Shown here: one piece after another, positions 1-8,380 of the stretch
Layout of the letters: the number at the start of each line of letters is the position of its first letter
Numbering within the stretch: position 1 is the stretch's first letter
Source of the DNA: a filamentous cyanobacterium Phorm 6
GTDB lineage: Bacteria > Cyanobacteriota > Cyanobacteriia > Cyanobacteriales > Microcoleaceae
Direction: 5' to 3'
Assembly (NCBI GenBank): GCA_003003725.1
Contig: PVWI01000035.1
Location: 1 to 32,529 of the forward strand
DNA length: 32,529 bases
The notes under the pieces: model-generated
Database searches by the model: none
What the model saw: the letters and a program-made list of their open reading frames with translations, nothing else
Told to the model about the DNA's origin: nothing
Made by a program: the position numbers and the translations under genes

Positions 1-19
1 AGATGTGTATAAGAGACAG
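1..19. other. Tn5 mosaic-end adapter remnant (not genomic)
   Basis: The first 19 bases, AGATGTGTATAAGAGACAG, are exactly the synthetic Tn5 mosaic end used in tagmentation (Nextera-type) libraries. Natural IS50 ends differ from this hybrid sequence, so a natural element is unlikely. The genomic sequence therefore starts at base 20, and the gene at 20-340 is cut by the end of the assembly. Confidence 0.95.
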
Positions 20-340
20 TGCTAAGGTTGCGGGCAATTGGTTCGAGGGATTTTGGCGCGTACTCTCTGCCAAATTGCCCGGTTCAGAAGTTAAACTATT
101 TAGTGCCAATCCAGAATAGCTAATTTTGGGGGACACAGCCGCTGGCTGCTCTTGGCTTTCCAACTGGGCCAGGGAATGTTTGAGAGCGCCCGCGTTAGCC
201 GCAGTGGCGTGTATTAGCGCCGGATACATTTCCCAGGCGAGAATTCCTGTCAACACCAAAGCCAAGATTAAAGGATTCGGCTGCTTTTTACCTCGGTTTT
301 GACTGTTTTGAGAGTTATTTTCGGAGATTGGTTTGATCAT
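20..340 (-). CDS. membrane-anchored protein of unknown function, 3' end missing
   Basis: An uninterrupted frame runs from an ATG at 338-340 leftwards to the adapter junction, giving 107 residues with no stop. The protein starts MIKPISENNSQ, has a polar, Gln/Asn-rich and basic N-terminus (about residues 1-23), then one hydrophobic segment (about 24-45, including LILALVLTGILAW) that could be a signal anchor. An Ala/Ser/Gln-rich stretch follows. A purine-rich AGGAAGAG lies just upstream of the ATG and supports this start. It is divergent from the signalling operon at 866. The visible part is low-complexity and gives no family; the functional domain is probably beyond the edge. Confidence 0.65.
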
Positions 341-691
341 ACGCTCTCTTCCTCACTTTATACTCTTGCACGATCGCTCGACTTGCACTCAACTCCAGAT
401 ACTTATTTAGACACTTTTGCTGGTGCCGTTGGTTCCTTTGTCCAGAACCCATTTGACTGCTGGCGCAGTGCAAGTATCTCATACTCACTGCCAACACTCG
501 TGTTTCAGGAAAATTGCACTACCTAGTTATTACTTAATTTTTACTCGTACTCTCGCGGTATCGAGAAAAATTAAGGTTTAAGTAAATATTCTGAAAAAAA
601 ATCTGATTCTGGTTGAGAATCTCAGTACAAATGACTATTCATCCTGCCACAACTGCTAAAGGTGTTTTAGACTGTGGGATGCGAGCTAAGC

Positions 692-731
692 CTTTGATAT
701 CAAAGAGATACCGTACAATCTGTTGCAACAG
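692..731. promoter_or_regulatory. pair of perfect dyads, possible operator
   Basis: CTTTGATATCAAAG (692-705) and CTGTTGCAACAG (720-731) are each perfectly palindromic, with 14 nt between them, about 140 bp upstream of the signalling operon. Spaced dyads of this size are typical of repressor or activator sites, but no regulator is recognised from the sequences. Confidence 0.3.
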
Positions 732-808
732 GACGGGAACCTATTATAAATTAAGCAAGCTATCACTGATTCATTGTAGCATTCTGTTTTTGAAGAGCGA
801 TCATCGAA

Positions 809-840
809 ACTAAAAAAGTAGCGATCGCTACTTTTTTAGT
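809..840. repeat. 32-nt perfect palindrome centred on a HIP1 site
   Basis: The sequence from ACTAAAAAAG to CTTTTTTAGT is identical to its reverse complement over 32 nt and has GCGATCGC at its centre. It ends 25 bp before the ATG at 866. With its A and T flanks it could work as a bidirectional terminator or a regulatory hairpin in the 5' leader. It could also be chance growth around a HIP1 octamer. Confidence 0.6.
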
Positions 841-865
841 ACAATCTTGTTGAAATGTATTGATT

Positions 866-2839
866 ATGAACAGAAAATCCCTGGGAATCCATTTAATGAA
901 TCGACTGAGCTATCCTCAAAAATTTACCTTAATCGGTTTTCTATTTGCCCTGCCATTAACCTTGGTCATATACCTGCTAATTTCCGAAATTAACAGCAGG
1001 GTTGATTTTGCCCAAAAAGAAATCTACGGTAATGAATATCTGCGCCCGCTGCGACAGTTGAGGGAATACATACCGAAGCTTCAACTGTTAAATTATCAGG
1101 CTTTAAATCGCAATTTAACCAATCTCGATGCCAGGGAAAATTTAGAAGCTAAGATAGAGGAAAACTTTCACTCTCTGGCAAATACAGACCGCCGATTAGG
1201 AAAGATTTTAGTTAGCAGCGACAAATTTAATCATCTTTATCAAAACTGGCAAAATTTTAAACTCCGTCGCAGCCAGTGGAGTTTAGAAACCTACGATGTT
1301 GTATATTATAAAATAACAGCATATATTAATAGATTGAGCGTTCACGTCGGCGACACTTCCAATCTAATATTAGACCCGGATCTAGATACCTATTATTTGA
1401 TGGATGCCACTTTACTGAAGCTTCCAGAAATGCAAAAAGTCTTGTCAGAAATTAGGCTAATTTCTCAAAAAAGTAGCGCGCGTTCCGATGCCACACCACA
1501 GGAAAGAGCGCAAATGATTACTTTGGCGGGCAAATTGAGAGAACTCAATCAGGATTTAGCAATCAATATGGAGGTAGGATTTAGCAATAATCCTCACGGG
1601 AATCTGCGACCGAAACTAAGCGAGTCTTTGAGGAACTTTAACGCGGTAGTAGAACAGCTAACAGGGCAACTAGATAAACTGATTTATCCCACAGCCGTAG
1701 TGGAATATTATGGCTATCTAGATGGCAGCGATCGAGTTCTGACTTCGAGTTTTGAACTGTGGGACGAAAGTCTCACTGAATTAGACTTTCTCCTGCAAAA
1801 GCGGATTGATAGTTTTGTTGCAAAAAAGCGCATAATTGCTATTTTTGTGTTAACAAGTTTAGCAATAGTTATTTATTTGTTTGTATCTTTTTACCGGGCA
1901 GTTATGCAAACTGTATTTGTGCTGGACGAAGCGTCAAAAAAGATGGCAAGCGGCAATCTAGACCACAAAATTGTTTTGGATAACAGAGATGAACTCGGAC
2001 AAGTTGTGGGTTCGTTTAACAAAATTGCCGATGCCTTAGTTTATGCTAACCAAGAAATTACTGTTCTCAATAATCGCCTAAAAGCCGAAAATGTACGGAT
2101 GAGCGCCGAACTTGATGTCACTCGCAAGATTCAGCAGATGCTGCTACCGAAAGATTTAGAACTGAAGGAAGTTATTGGCTTAGATATTGCAGGATTTATG
2201 GAAGCTGCTGAGGAAGTAGGCGGCGACTATTACGACGTGCTCCAGCACGAAGGTAGAGTGAAAATTGGGATTGGCGATGTGACGGGACACGGATTGGAAA
2301 GCGGCGTTTTAATGATTATGGTTCAAACGGCAGTCCGAACTTTGCTCGCTTACAACGAACCAGATCCGGTGAGATTTTTAAGTGCTATTAATAGTGCAAT
2401 TTATGATAACGTGCAGCGGATGAAATGCGATAAAAATGCTAGCCTTGCTTTGTTAGACTATCACGAGGGAATTCTGAAGTTGAGCGGCCAGCATGAAGAA
2501 ATGATTGTGGTGCGGTGTAACGGTTCTGTGGAGCGGTTTGATACGATCGATTTGGGTTTCCCGATCGGGCTGGATGCAAATATTGCTGAATTTGTTGCTG
2601 AAACAGTTGTACAGTTGCATTCAGGAGATGTGGTAGTGCTGTACACTGATGGGATTACGGAGGCTGAAAATATGGATAAAGTGCTTTATGGTTTAGAGCG
2701 ATTAATTGAGGTGATACAGATTAATTGGCAGCAAACGGCTACAGAAATCAGGCAGGCTGTAATCTACGACGTGCGATCGCACATTGGGGAACAAAAAGTT
2801 TTTGATGACATCACATTGCTGGTACTAAAACAAAAATAG
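866..2839 (+). CDS. membrane sensor phosphatase, HAMP plus SpoIIE/PP2C (IcfG/RsbU type)
   Basis: This is a predicted membrane-bound PP2C-type phosphatase of the partner-switching kind, which dephosphorylates a STAS-type antagonist in response to an external signal. The order is: first membrane helix about residues 20-42, extracytoplasmic sensor region to about 322, second helix about 325-345, HAMP about 345-400, linker coiled coil, then SpoIIE phosphatase about 420-657. Metal-binding PP2C motifs are visible: EEVGGDYYDVL, IGIGDVTGHGLESG, LYTDGITEAEN and the terminal FDDITLLVL. The ATG at 866 is used; a TTG at 860 lacks a better ribosome site, and the ATG at 896 (MNRLSYPQKF) is a real alternative. 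It is first in an operon with a GHKL kinase, a STAS-like protein and a cyclase, resembling the Synechocystis icfG region. Confidence 0.88.
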   Translation: MNRKSLGIHLMNRLSYPQKFTLIGFLFALPLTLVIYLLISEINSRVDFAQKEIYGNEYLRPLRQLREYIPKLQLLNYQALNRNLTNLDARENLEAKIEENFHSLANTDRRLGKILVSSDKFNHLYQNWQNFKLRRSQWSLETYDVVYYKITAYINRLSVHVGDTSNLILDPDLDTYYLMDATLLKLPEMQKVLSEIRLISQKSSARSDATPQERAQMITLAGKLRELNQDLAINMEVGFSNNPHGNLRPKLSESLRNFNAVVEQLTGQLDKLIYPTAVVEYYGYLDGSDRVLTSSFELWDESLTELDFLLQKRIDSFVAKKRIIAIFVLTSLAIVIYLFVSFYRAVMQTVFVLDEASKKMASGNLDHKIVLDNRDELGQVVGSFNKIADALVYANQEITVLNNRLKAENVRMSAELDVTRKIQQMLLPKDLELKEVIGLDIAGFMEAAEEVGGDYYDVLQHEGRVKIGIGDVTGHGLESGVLMIMVQTAVRTLLAYNEPDPVRFLSAINSAIYDNVQRMKCDKNASLALLDYHEGILKLSGQHEEMIVVRCNGSVERFDTIDLGFPIGLDANIAEFVAETVVQLHSGDVVVLYTDGITEAENMDKVLYGLERLIEVIQINWQQTATEIRQAVIYDVRSHIGEQKVFDDITLLVLKQK

Positions 2840-2900
2840 CTAACTTAAGTTGCTAGGAATTAAGCTAAAGTAATTGGTAATTTATCATAGATAATTGGGA

Positions 2901-3485
2901 ATGGATATGATTCAGACTTTCGGCGATTTCATCGAGCAGTCACCTAGCTCAGAATACTTGATAATTGGATTTTCTCCAAGTTCGATCCCCCTCAAGCATC
3001 GCTGGCGAAATAACGGTTTATCTGCGGATTTTCTGGCTGACTACTTGACGAGTTTTTTCCCAGGAAATGAAGACGAACCATCGACAATTAACAGACAAGC
3101 TGAAATTAAAAGTGCTGTGAGCTACATTGCTAATGAGTTATTAGAAAATGCGATGAAGTTTAATGATGAAACCTCAGATTACCCGATCGACATTAAACTG
3201 CAATTAGAGAGCAATCGACTGATTTTCTCGGTTGCTAACAGCATCCATCCGCAAGCTGTGGGCAAGTTTCAGGCTGACATTCAGCATTTGCTGGCCTCCG
3301 ATCCTAGCGAGCTGTACATTGAGCAGTTGGAAAAAAATGCTGCATCCGAAAGCTGTACTGATTCGGGATTGGGCTTGCTGACTATGCTCAGCGATTATGG
3401 CGCCAAAATAGGCTGGAAGTTCCAGACCGTGCAAAAAGACCCGGAAGTAATTGCGGTGACAACGATGGTGCAATTGATAGTATAA
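2901..3485 (+). CDS. GHKL ATPase, anti-sigma-factor-type kinase (SpoIIAB/slr1861-like)
   Basis: The protein of about 194 residues has a single histidine-kinase-like ATPase domain without a phospho-accepting histidine. The N-box is clear (ANELLENAMKFN, about residue 78-88) and a glycine motif DSGLGLLTML lies near residue 155. Such proteins phosphorylate a STAS partner on Ser/Thr and can sequester a target. It lies 61 nt after the phosphatase gene and 43 nt before the STAS-like gene, so the three look like one partner-switching module. The start is ATG 2901; TTG 2895 and ATG 2907 are in frame and cannot be excluded. The first 60 residues do not match a motif I can name. Confidence 0.75.
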   Translation: MDMIQTFGDFIEQSPSSEYLIIGFSPSSIPLKHRWRNNGLSADFLADYLTSFFPGNEDEPSTINRQAEIKSAVSYIANELLENAMKFNDETSDYPIDIKLQLESNRLIFSVANSIHPQAVGKFQADIQHLLASDPSELYIEQLEKNAASESCTDSGLGLLTMLSDYGAKIGWKFQTVQKDPEVIAVTTMVQLIV

Positions 3486-3528
3486 GCCGATCGGGCGATC
3501 GATAATATCTAAGGGACTTTTTGCGACA

Positions 3529-3873
3529 ATGAAAATTAAGACAGAAGATTACCGGATCTGTTACGATCCAACAACGACAACCGTGAGTTTTGTTGGCTCT
3601 CTGAGGCTTAGCGGGCCTGCGGAGTACGCGCCGATAGTGCAGTTGCTGGGCTCCATAGCCTCTGTGGAACCAGCAAAAATTACCCTCAATTTACAGCAGT
3701 TAGAATTTTTGAAAATTTCTGGCATCAATATGCTGTCAAAATTCATTATTGAGGTGTGCAAAAAAGCTCGGTTGCAAATGGCTGTACAAGGCTCTAAACG
3801 GATAGCTTGGCAAGGTAAATCTTTAAAGAATTTGCAGCGCCTAATGCCTAGTTTGCAGTTGGAATTAGTATAA
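3529..3873 (+). CDS. small STAS-like regulator (slr1659-like)
   Basis: At 114 residues this has the size of a single STAS/anti-anti-sigma-like domain. The segment ITLNLQQLEFLKISGINML resembles the strand-loop-helix around the phosphorylatable Ser of SpoIIAA-type proteins (usually D-S/T-S-G), with the Ser of KISGI as candidate acceptor. This matches the cyanobacterial slr1659-type regulators. An AAGGGA lies about 12 nt before the ATG. Its position between the GHKL kinase and the cyclase suggests it is the protein whose phosphorylation is set by the kinase and the SpoIIE phosphatase. The partner relation is inferred from gene order. Confidence 0.7.
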   Translation: MKIKTEDYRICYDPTTTTVSFVGSLRLSGPAEYAPIVQLLGSIASVEPAKITLNLQQLEFLKISGINMLSKFIIEVCKKARLQMAVQGSKRIAWQGKSLKNLQRLMPSLQLELV

Positions 3874-3942
3874 AGAAGGATTATTTTCAAGGTGCAGGCT
3901 GTTGAGTAATTTTCTGTTAGTAGAGGCGCAAATTCTCGGGTC

Positions 3943-5418
3943 ATGCTGGAAGAACAACCATCTAGAGAACAGCTACTTTTGGAGATAGAAAGATTGCGCC
4001 AGCAAGTGGAAGACTTGAAGGAAGAAAAAGCGGATCTGGAAATCTTGCTGGAAACTACTGCTGAACATTCTGATAGTCTTGCTAGTGAGTTGCAGGATCG
4101 GGCATTGGAAGCGGTGCGGGAAGGCGAAGTCAAGCTGGCTCGATTTCTGGAAGCGATTCCGATAGGCGTAGCCGTGCTCGATTCTCAAGGCCAACCTTAC
4201 TACGTCAATCACGCCGGACAGCAGTTACTGGGTCAAGGGGTTTTGCCCTTAAATGCAGTTGAGAAATTGTCAAATATTTATCAACTTTATATCGCGGGAA
4301 CTGATACTATTTACCCTTTCGATAATTTGCCGATCGTTCGAGCTTTGAGGGGTGAAATTTCGAGTGCTGACGATATGGAAGTTCATCAACCAGACAGTAA
4401 AATTCCCATTGAAAGTTGGGGGACGCCAATTTTTGATAAAAGTGGTAAGGTTGCTTTTGCAATCGCAATCTTCCAAGATATCACGGAACGCAAACAAGCT
4501 GAATCCGACCGCCACGAATTGATTAAAAAACTATTTGAACTAAATCAAAATCTGGAAAAATCCCTGGATGTTGAATCAGAATTAACGGATGCCTACGGGC
4601 GATTTGTGCCGCATCAATTTCTAAATTTATTGGGATATGAAAGTATTCTCGATGTCAATTTAGGCGACCAAGTGCAAGAGGAAATGTCGGTGCTGTTTGC
4701 GGATATCCGCGACTTCACGACGCTTTCGGAAACTATGACGCCGCAACAAAATTTTAATTTTATAAATGCTTACCTGTCGCGGATGGAGCCTGCAATTACT
4801 AGCAATAACGGCTTTATTGACAAATATATCGGCGATGCAATTATGGCTCTGTTTAGCGATTGTGCAGATGATGCAGTGAAAGCGGGTATTGCGATGCTAC
4901 ACATCCTGACTGATTACAACCAACACCGTCAAAGTGTCGGCTACATCCCGATTCAAATTGGCATTGGTATCAATTCGGGTTCTTTGATGCTGGGGACAGT
5001 CGGCGGCGCAAGCCGAATGGACAGCACTGTGATTAGCGATGCTGTTAATTTGGCATCTCGGATTGAAGGATTGACTAAAGATTACGGCGTACCTCTGTTA
5101 ATTTCTCAGCAGACTTTGGAACGGTTGCGAAATCCGGCTGATTATGCTATACGGATTGTGGATAAAGTACAGGTAAAAGGAAAATCTAAATATGTCATAG
5201 TCTATGAGGTATTTGATGCCGATCCGCCGGAAATTCTTTTGGCAAAGCTAGCCAATTTGCCCGTATATACTGAAGCTATGTTCTTGTGCGATCGCAAGGA
5301 GTTCCGAGAAGCGGGAAAATTGTTTGAAGAGTGTTTGCGGACAAATCCGATCGATCCCGTAGCTCGTATTTATTTGAAACGCTGTCGGGATTGGCGATCG
5401 CTCCTCAAGGGAATTTAG
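3943..5418 (+). CDS. PAS-linked class III adenylate cyclase
   Basis: This is predicted to make cAMP from ATP. The 491 residues comprise an N-terminal coiled coil (about 5-60), a PAS domain (about 65-185, ending FQDITERKQ), a short linker helix, a class III cyclase domain (about 245-430) and a C-terminal helical tail. Key residues are present: metal aspartates D254 (FADIRDFT) and D298 (KYIGDAIM), adenine-selecting K294 and T362 (the K/T pair of bacterial adenylate rather than guanylate cyclases), and N369 and R373 (DAVNLASRIEG). No membrane helix is seen, so the enzyme should be soluble. It is last in the operon, 69 nt after the STAS-like gene, so its activity may be the output of the partner switch. 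The ribosome site is weak. Confidence 0.9.
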   Translation: MLEEQPSREQLLLEIERLRQQVEDLKEEKADLEILLETTAEHSDSLASELQDRALEAVREGEVKLARFLEAIPIGVAVLDSQGQPYYVNHAGQQLLGQGVLPLNAVEKLSNIYQLYIAGTDTIYPFDNLPIVRALRGEISSADDMEVHQPDSKIPIESWGTPIFDKSGKVAFAIAIFQDITERKQAESDRHELIKKLFELNQNLEKSLDVESELTDAYGRFVPHQFLNLLGYESILDVNLGDQVQEEMSVLFADIRDFTTLSETMTPQQNFNFINAYLSRMEPAITSNNGFIDKYIGDAIMALFSDCADDAVKAGIAMLHILTDYNQHRQSVGYIPIQIGIGINSGSLMLGTVGGASRMDSTVISDAVNLASRIEGLTKDYGVPLLISQQTLERLRNPADYAIRIVDKVQVKGKSKYVIVYEVFDADPPEILLAKLANLPVYTEAMFLCDRKEFREAGKLFEECLRTNPIDPVARIYLKRCRDWRSLLKGI

Positions 5419-5422
5419 AAGA

Positions 5423-5478
5423 AGTCATTAGTCATTAGTTATTGGTTATTAGTCATTAGTCGTTAGTCATTAGTCGTT
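5423..5478. repeat. heptanucleotide tandem repeat, eight units
   Basis: Eight consecutive 7-mers of the AGTCATT type (variants AGTTATT, GGTTATT and AGTCGTT) start five bases after the cyclase stop codon. The 7-bp period matches the short tandemly repeated repetitive (STRR) sequences known from cyanobacteria, and two other heptad tracts occur at 19157-19310. Confidence 0.85.
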
Positions 5479-5556
5479 GATTAACTTGTTTCACAGCTCT
5501 GCGAAAGTAACCCATATACAGAGGCTCTGCCTCGTTTGGAAAAAATTTAAAAATAC

Positions 5557-5617
5557 GGTTCGTAGTGCGGACTTTAGTCCGCTTTCATGGAGCGGACTAA
5601 AGTCCGCACTACGAACC
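5557..5617. repeat. 27-bp-arm hairpin repeat (GGACTTTAGTCC family)
   Basis: Perfect 27-bp inverted arms (5557-5583 and 5591-5617) flank a 7-nt loop. Each arm starts GGTTCGTAGTG or its complement and contains GGACTTTAGTCC. The same family is found at 25119-25252. It may stop transcription between the cyclase and the next gene, but it is also a dispersed repeat. Confidence 0.85.
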
Positions 5618-5628
5618 AATCTTAACTT

Positions 5629-5686
5629 GTTCCCAGGCTCTTCCTGGGAACGAGTAGCAAAACATCTACCAAGAAACCGGGTTTCT
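5629..5686. repeat. two further short hairpin repeats
   Basis: GTTCCCAGG/CCTGGGAAC arms (5629-5637 and 5643-5651) enclose a 5-nt loop, and AGAAACC/GGTTTCT (5672-5686) form a second 15-nt hairpin. With the heptad tract and the long hairpin, most of 5419-5700 is a mosaic of repeats. The apparent short open frame through it is a by-product. Confidence 0.65.
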
Positions 5687-5747
5687 AGTCTAAGAGTGCG
5701 TAAGTCCTGATAATATAATTAGTAATTTGGAGTGTCAAGAAATAACG

Positions 5748-7397
5748 ATGGGAATCAACAAGCGGCAGCCGAGAATATCTATAAAACCTTCAGTGATTAA
5801 AGTTATAGCTCTGTTCTGCCTGTGCTGCTTGTTAACTGCAAGCTGCGGACAGGGGGCCTCTCGATCGCCCAATTCGGCAAATAACGGCAACAACGATCGC
5901 GTTACTATTGGCACAACCTTGAAATTGCGGACGATCGACCCCGCCGACGCTTACGAAGTTATCTCAGGACAACTGCTGCGCAATTTGGGCGACACTCTCT
6001 ACACCTACAAGTCGGGAACTACTGAGTTAATCCCCGGCTTAGCGACAGCAATGCCCAAAGTTAGCAAAGACGGATTGACTTATACAATTCCTTTGCGTCA
6101 AGGCGTAATTTTCCACGATGACACACCGTTTAACGCCACAGCAATGGAATTTTCCTTGCAGCGGTTTATCAAAAATGGCGGCCGTCCGGCTTTCTTGTTG
6201 AGCGATGCAGTAGCATCGGTGAAAGCGACGGGCGAATACGAATTAACTTTTCAACTCAAAAAGCCTTTTGCTGCTTTTCCTTCCCTATTGACATTTGCTG
6301 GTATTTGTGCTGTTTCTCCGAAAGCCTACGAAATTGGGGACGGCAAATTTAAACCCGATACATTTGTGGGAACTGGACGGTATAAGTTGGCGAAGTATGG
6401 CAGCGATTCTCTCAGGTTTGATGTGTTTGATAAGTATTGGGGGGAAAAGCCGGTTAATCAAGGTATTGACATTTTGCTGCTTTCTAGTTCGTCAAATTTG
6501 TTTAATACTTTTCGGACTGGTGCGATCGATGTTGCGTATTTATCTCTGGATGCAGATCAAGTTCGCAGCTTGGACGAGGGAGCAAAAAAGGGGAAATGGC
6601 AGGAATTCGCCGCCGAGAGCAGTACAGTCAGTTATATGACGCTAAATATCAAGTCTCCACCGCTGGATAAGTTGGAGGTGAGACAGGCGATCGCCTCGGT
6701 GATGGATCGGCCCCTGATTAACGATCGCGTACTGCGGGGACAAGCGCAGCCACTGTACAGTCTGATTCCCACAACCTTCGACGTTAACAAGCCGGTGTTT
6801 AAAGAAATGTACGGCGACGCCAACATGACAAAGGCGAAGGAACTGTTGACGAAAGCGGGATACTCGGCGGCTAATCCGTTTATTCTGCAAATTTGGCATC
6901 CTTCTGCTTCCACAAAGCGAGCTTTGGTGGCGAGTACGATCAAAGCTTTGGCCAAACTGAAGATGGACGGGATAATGCAGGTAGAAGTTAACAGCGTTGA
7001 ATCTCCGACTTTGTTTCAAAATATAGAGAAGGGGATTTATCCTGCGGTTTTGGTGGATTGGTACGCCGACTTTTTTGACGCTGACAATTATATTCAGCCG
7101 TTTTTGGATTGTGCGACGGGTTCGGAGGCCACCGGGTGCGAAAAGGGTGCGAGTCAGGGTCAGGGTTCGTTTTATTATAGCGATCGAGTAAATCAACTGA
7201 TCGACAAGCAGCGAAAAGAACCAAACCCCCAAACCCGCAAAGCTTTGTTTGGCGAAATTCAGGACATACTAGGTAGAGATGTACCTTTCATCCCTCTTTG
7301 GCAGGATAAGGACTATACTTTTGCTCAGAACAAGATCAGCGGTGTCCGTTTAGAGCCGACGCAATCCTTTCCCTTTTGGTTCCTGAAAAAGCAATAA
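5748..7397 (+). CDS. ABC transporter substrate-binding lipoprotein, peptide/nickel family 5
   Basis: The protein of about 549 residues is an SBP family 5 (OppA/DppA/NikA-like) binding protein that delivers peptides or similar ligands to an ABC importer. It has a lipoprotein signal: basic start, hydrophobic segment, then LLTASCGQG with the lipidated Cys at about residue 34. The family's usual features follow: a first domain beginning GTTLKLRTIDPADAYE, the LRQGVIFHDDTPFNA segment typical of these proteins, and a C-terminal lobe with DVPFIPLWQ. ATG 5748 is chosen because it places the basic residues directly before the hydrophobic stretch; a TTG at 5727 is less likely. No permease or ATPase genes are adjacent, so the transporter must be encoded elsewhere. 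The ligand cannot be read from sequence. Confidence 0.9.
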   Translation: MGINKRQPRISIKPSVIKVIALFCLCCLLTASCGQGASRSPNSANNGNNDRVTIGTTLKLRTIDPADAYEVISGQLLRNLGDTLYTYKSGTTELIPGLATAMPKVSKDGLTYTIPLRQGVIFHDDTPFNATAMEFSLQRFIKNGGRPAFLLSDAVASVKATGEYELTFQLKKPFAAFPSLLTFAGICAVSPKAYEIGDGKFKPDTFVGTGRYKLAKYGSDSLRFDVFDKYWGEKPVNQGIDILLLSSSSNLFNTFRTGAIDVAYLSLDADQVRSLDEGAKKGKWQEFAAESSTVSYMTLNIKSPPLDKLEVRQAIASVMDRPLINDRVLRGQAQPLYSLIPTTFDVNKPVFKEMYGDANMTKAKELLTKAGYSAANPFILQIWHPSASTKRALVASTIKALAKLKMDGIMQVEVNSVESPTLFQNIEKGIYPAVLVDWYADFFDADNYIQPFLDCATGSEATGCEKGASQGQGSFYYSDRVNQLIDKQRKEPNPQTRKALFGEIQDILGRDVPFIPLWQDKDYTFAQNKISGVRLEPTQSFPFWFLKKQ

Positions 7398-7558
7398 TTG
7401 TTTACAATAAATTTGAAGAATTGAAACGTCAATAATTTTATCATGTTACGTGCATAACAGGGTGATGATTGTCACAGTTTATCAAAGAGACTGATCACCC
7501 AACCCTCTAAAAATATGTGGGATATTATTAAAAGAGAGATATCGCCGAGGGTGAGTAT

Positions 7559-8218
7559 ATGAAATTTGGAATTTTAACAACAACAGCGCTACTAATTGCA
7601 ATGGGTTTTGCTTCTGGAGTCAAAGCAGAAAACGTATCGCAAGTCAAGCAACTATTAGAAACTAAAGAATGTAGCAAATGTGACTTGACAGGAGCGCAAC
7701 TTGCTGGTGCTGATCTCAGCGGAGCCGACTTGAGCGGAGCGAATTTGAGCGGAGCGAATTTGAACGGTGCTAATCTCAATGAAGCAAAACTGAACGAAGC
7801 CAATCTGCAACAAGCTAAATTGCAAGGTGCGAGTTTAATTGCGGCTAGAATGCACGGAGTAAATTTGCAGGGTGCTGATTTAACCAGGGCTAACCTGAGT
7901 CTGGCGGGTTTAGTAATTGCCAGCTTGAAAAATACCAACCTCACCAACGCTAATTTAGTGGGCGCTAACTTAGAAAGTGCCAATTTGGCTGGCGCAAATA
8001 TGAAAAATGCTCGCCAGTCCATAGCGAATTTAGCTAATGTCAGCCTCAGAGGCGGCAGTTTGTCGGGAATCGACGTACTGGGAGTTAACTTGCGGGATGC
8101 AAATTTGACCGGTGCCAATTTGACTGGTGCAAATCTGAACGGTTCGGACTTGACTGGTGCTAATTTAAAAGATGCCAATATGGCAAATGTAGATTTGAAA
8201 AATGCTGCTTTGCCGTAG
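7559..8218 (+). CDS. exported pentapeptide-repeat protein
   Basis: The 219-residue protein has a cleavable signal peptide (MKFGILTTTALL to GVKA, about 23 residues). A short helical segment with a CSKC pair follows, then about 30 pentapeptide repeats of the A(D/N)LxX type from about residue 43 to the end. Such repeats form a right-handed quadrilateral beta-helix. The signal peptide places it in the periplasm or thylakoid lumen, as for other lumenal cyanobacterial pentapeptide proteins. A GAGG a few bases before the ATG supports the start. Repeats are less regular at about 105-165, where the solenoid may be interrupted. Function is unknown. Confidence 0.9.
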   Translation: MKFGILTTTALLIAMGFASGVKAENVSQVKQLLETKECSKCDLTGAQLAGADLSGADLSGANLSGANLNGANLNEAKLNEANLQQAKLQGASLIAARMHGVNLQGADLTRANLSLAGLVIASLKNTNLTNANLVGANLESANLAGANMKNARQSIANLANVSLRGGSLSGIDVLGVNLRDANLTGANLTGANLNGSDLTGANLKDANMANVDLKNAALP

Positions 8219-8276
8219 GACGATCGCCAGTTGTTATATCAAATTCGCGTGTTTAACCAACTTAATATAATCATGT

Positions 8277-8300
8277 AGGGGCAATTCCGTAATTGCCCCT
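8277..8300. terminator. GC-rich hairpin downstream of the pentapeptide gene
   Basis: Ten-bp arms AGGGGCAATT/AATTGCCCCT surround a CCGT loop, followed by an AT-rich stretch (ATAATTTTAATTATT). It may end transcription of the pentapeptide gene. The T-run is interrupted, and sequences of this kind also occur as dispersed repeats in cyanobacteria, so its role is uncertain. Confidence 0.5.
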
Positions 8301-8380
8301 ATAATTTTAATTATTGAATTTACTCAAAAAAATTAACTGTAGGATGTTGATAGTTGCATCTTACACTTTGTTAGGAATGA

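Larger units (their letters stand above)
341..865. other. divergent intergenic region (525 bp) with dyads, no convincing gene
   Basis: This gap separates the divergent genes at 20-340 and 866-2839 and should hold promoters for both. Short open frames here have no ribosome site or recognisable protein. It contains two perfect short dyads (692-705 and 720-731), a 32-nt perfect palindrome (809-840), and an AT-rich TATTATAAAT at about 741-750 that could be a -10 region. No -35/-10 pair could be assigned with confidence. Confidence 0.5.

Noticed and set aside
299-526. 75-codon plus-strand frame overlapping the partial membrane-protein gene
   Set aside because: The minus-strand gene has a ribosome site and a membrane segment and covers the same bases; the plus frame has no protein-like features.
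613-813. 66-codon frame upstream of the signalling operon
   Set aside because: It needs a TTG start without a ribosome site and overlaps two dyads.
5477-5710. 77-codon frame after the cyclase gene
   Set aside because: It consists of heptad and hairpin repeats and has no protein-like features.
6642-7232. 196-codon antisense frame in the substrate-binding protein gene
   Set aside because: The plus-strand gene is a clear family member over its full length.
7460-7503. GGGTGAT/ATCACCC inverted pair as terminator
   Set aside because: Arms are only 7 bp with a long loop and no T-run follows.
7528-8178. Long antisense frame opposite the pentapeptide gene
   Set aside because: Its repetitive Leu/Ala/Pro composition mirrors the period-15 codon pattern of the real gene, which has a signal peptide and ribosome site.
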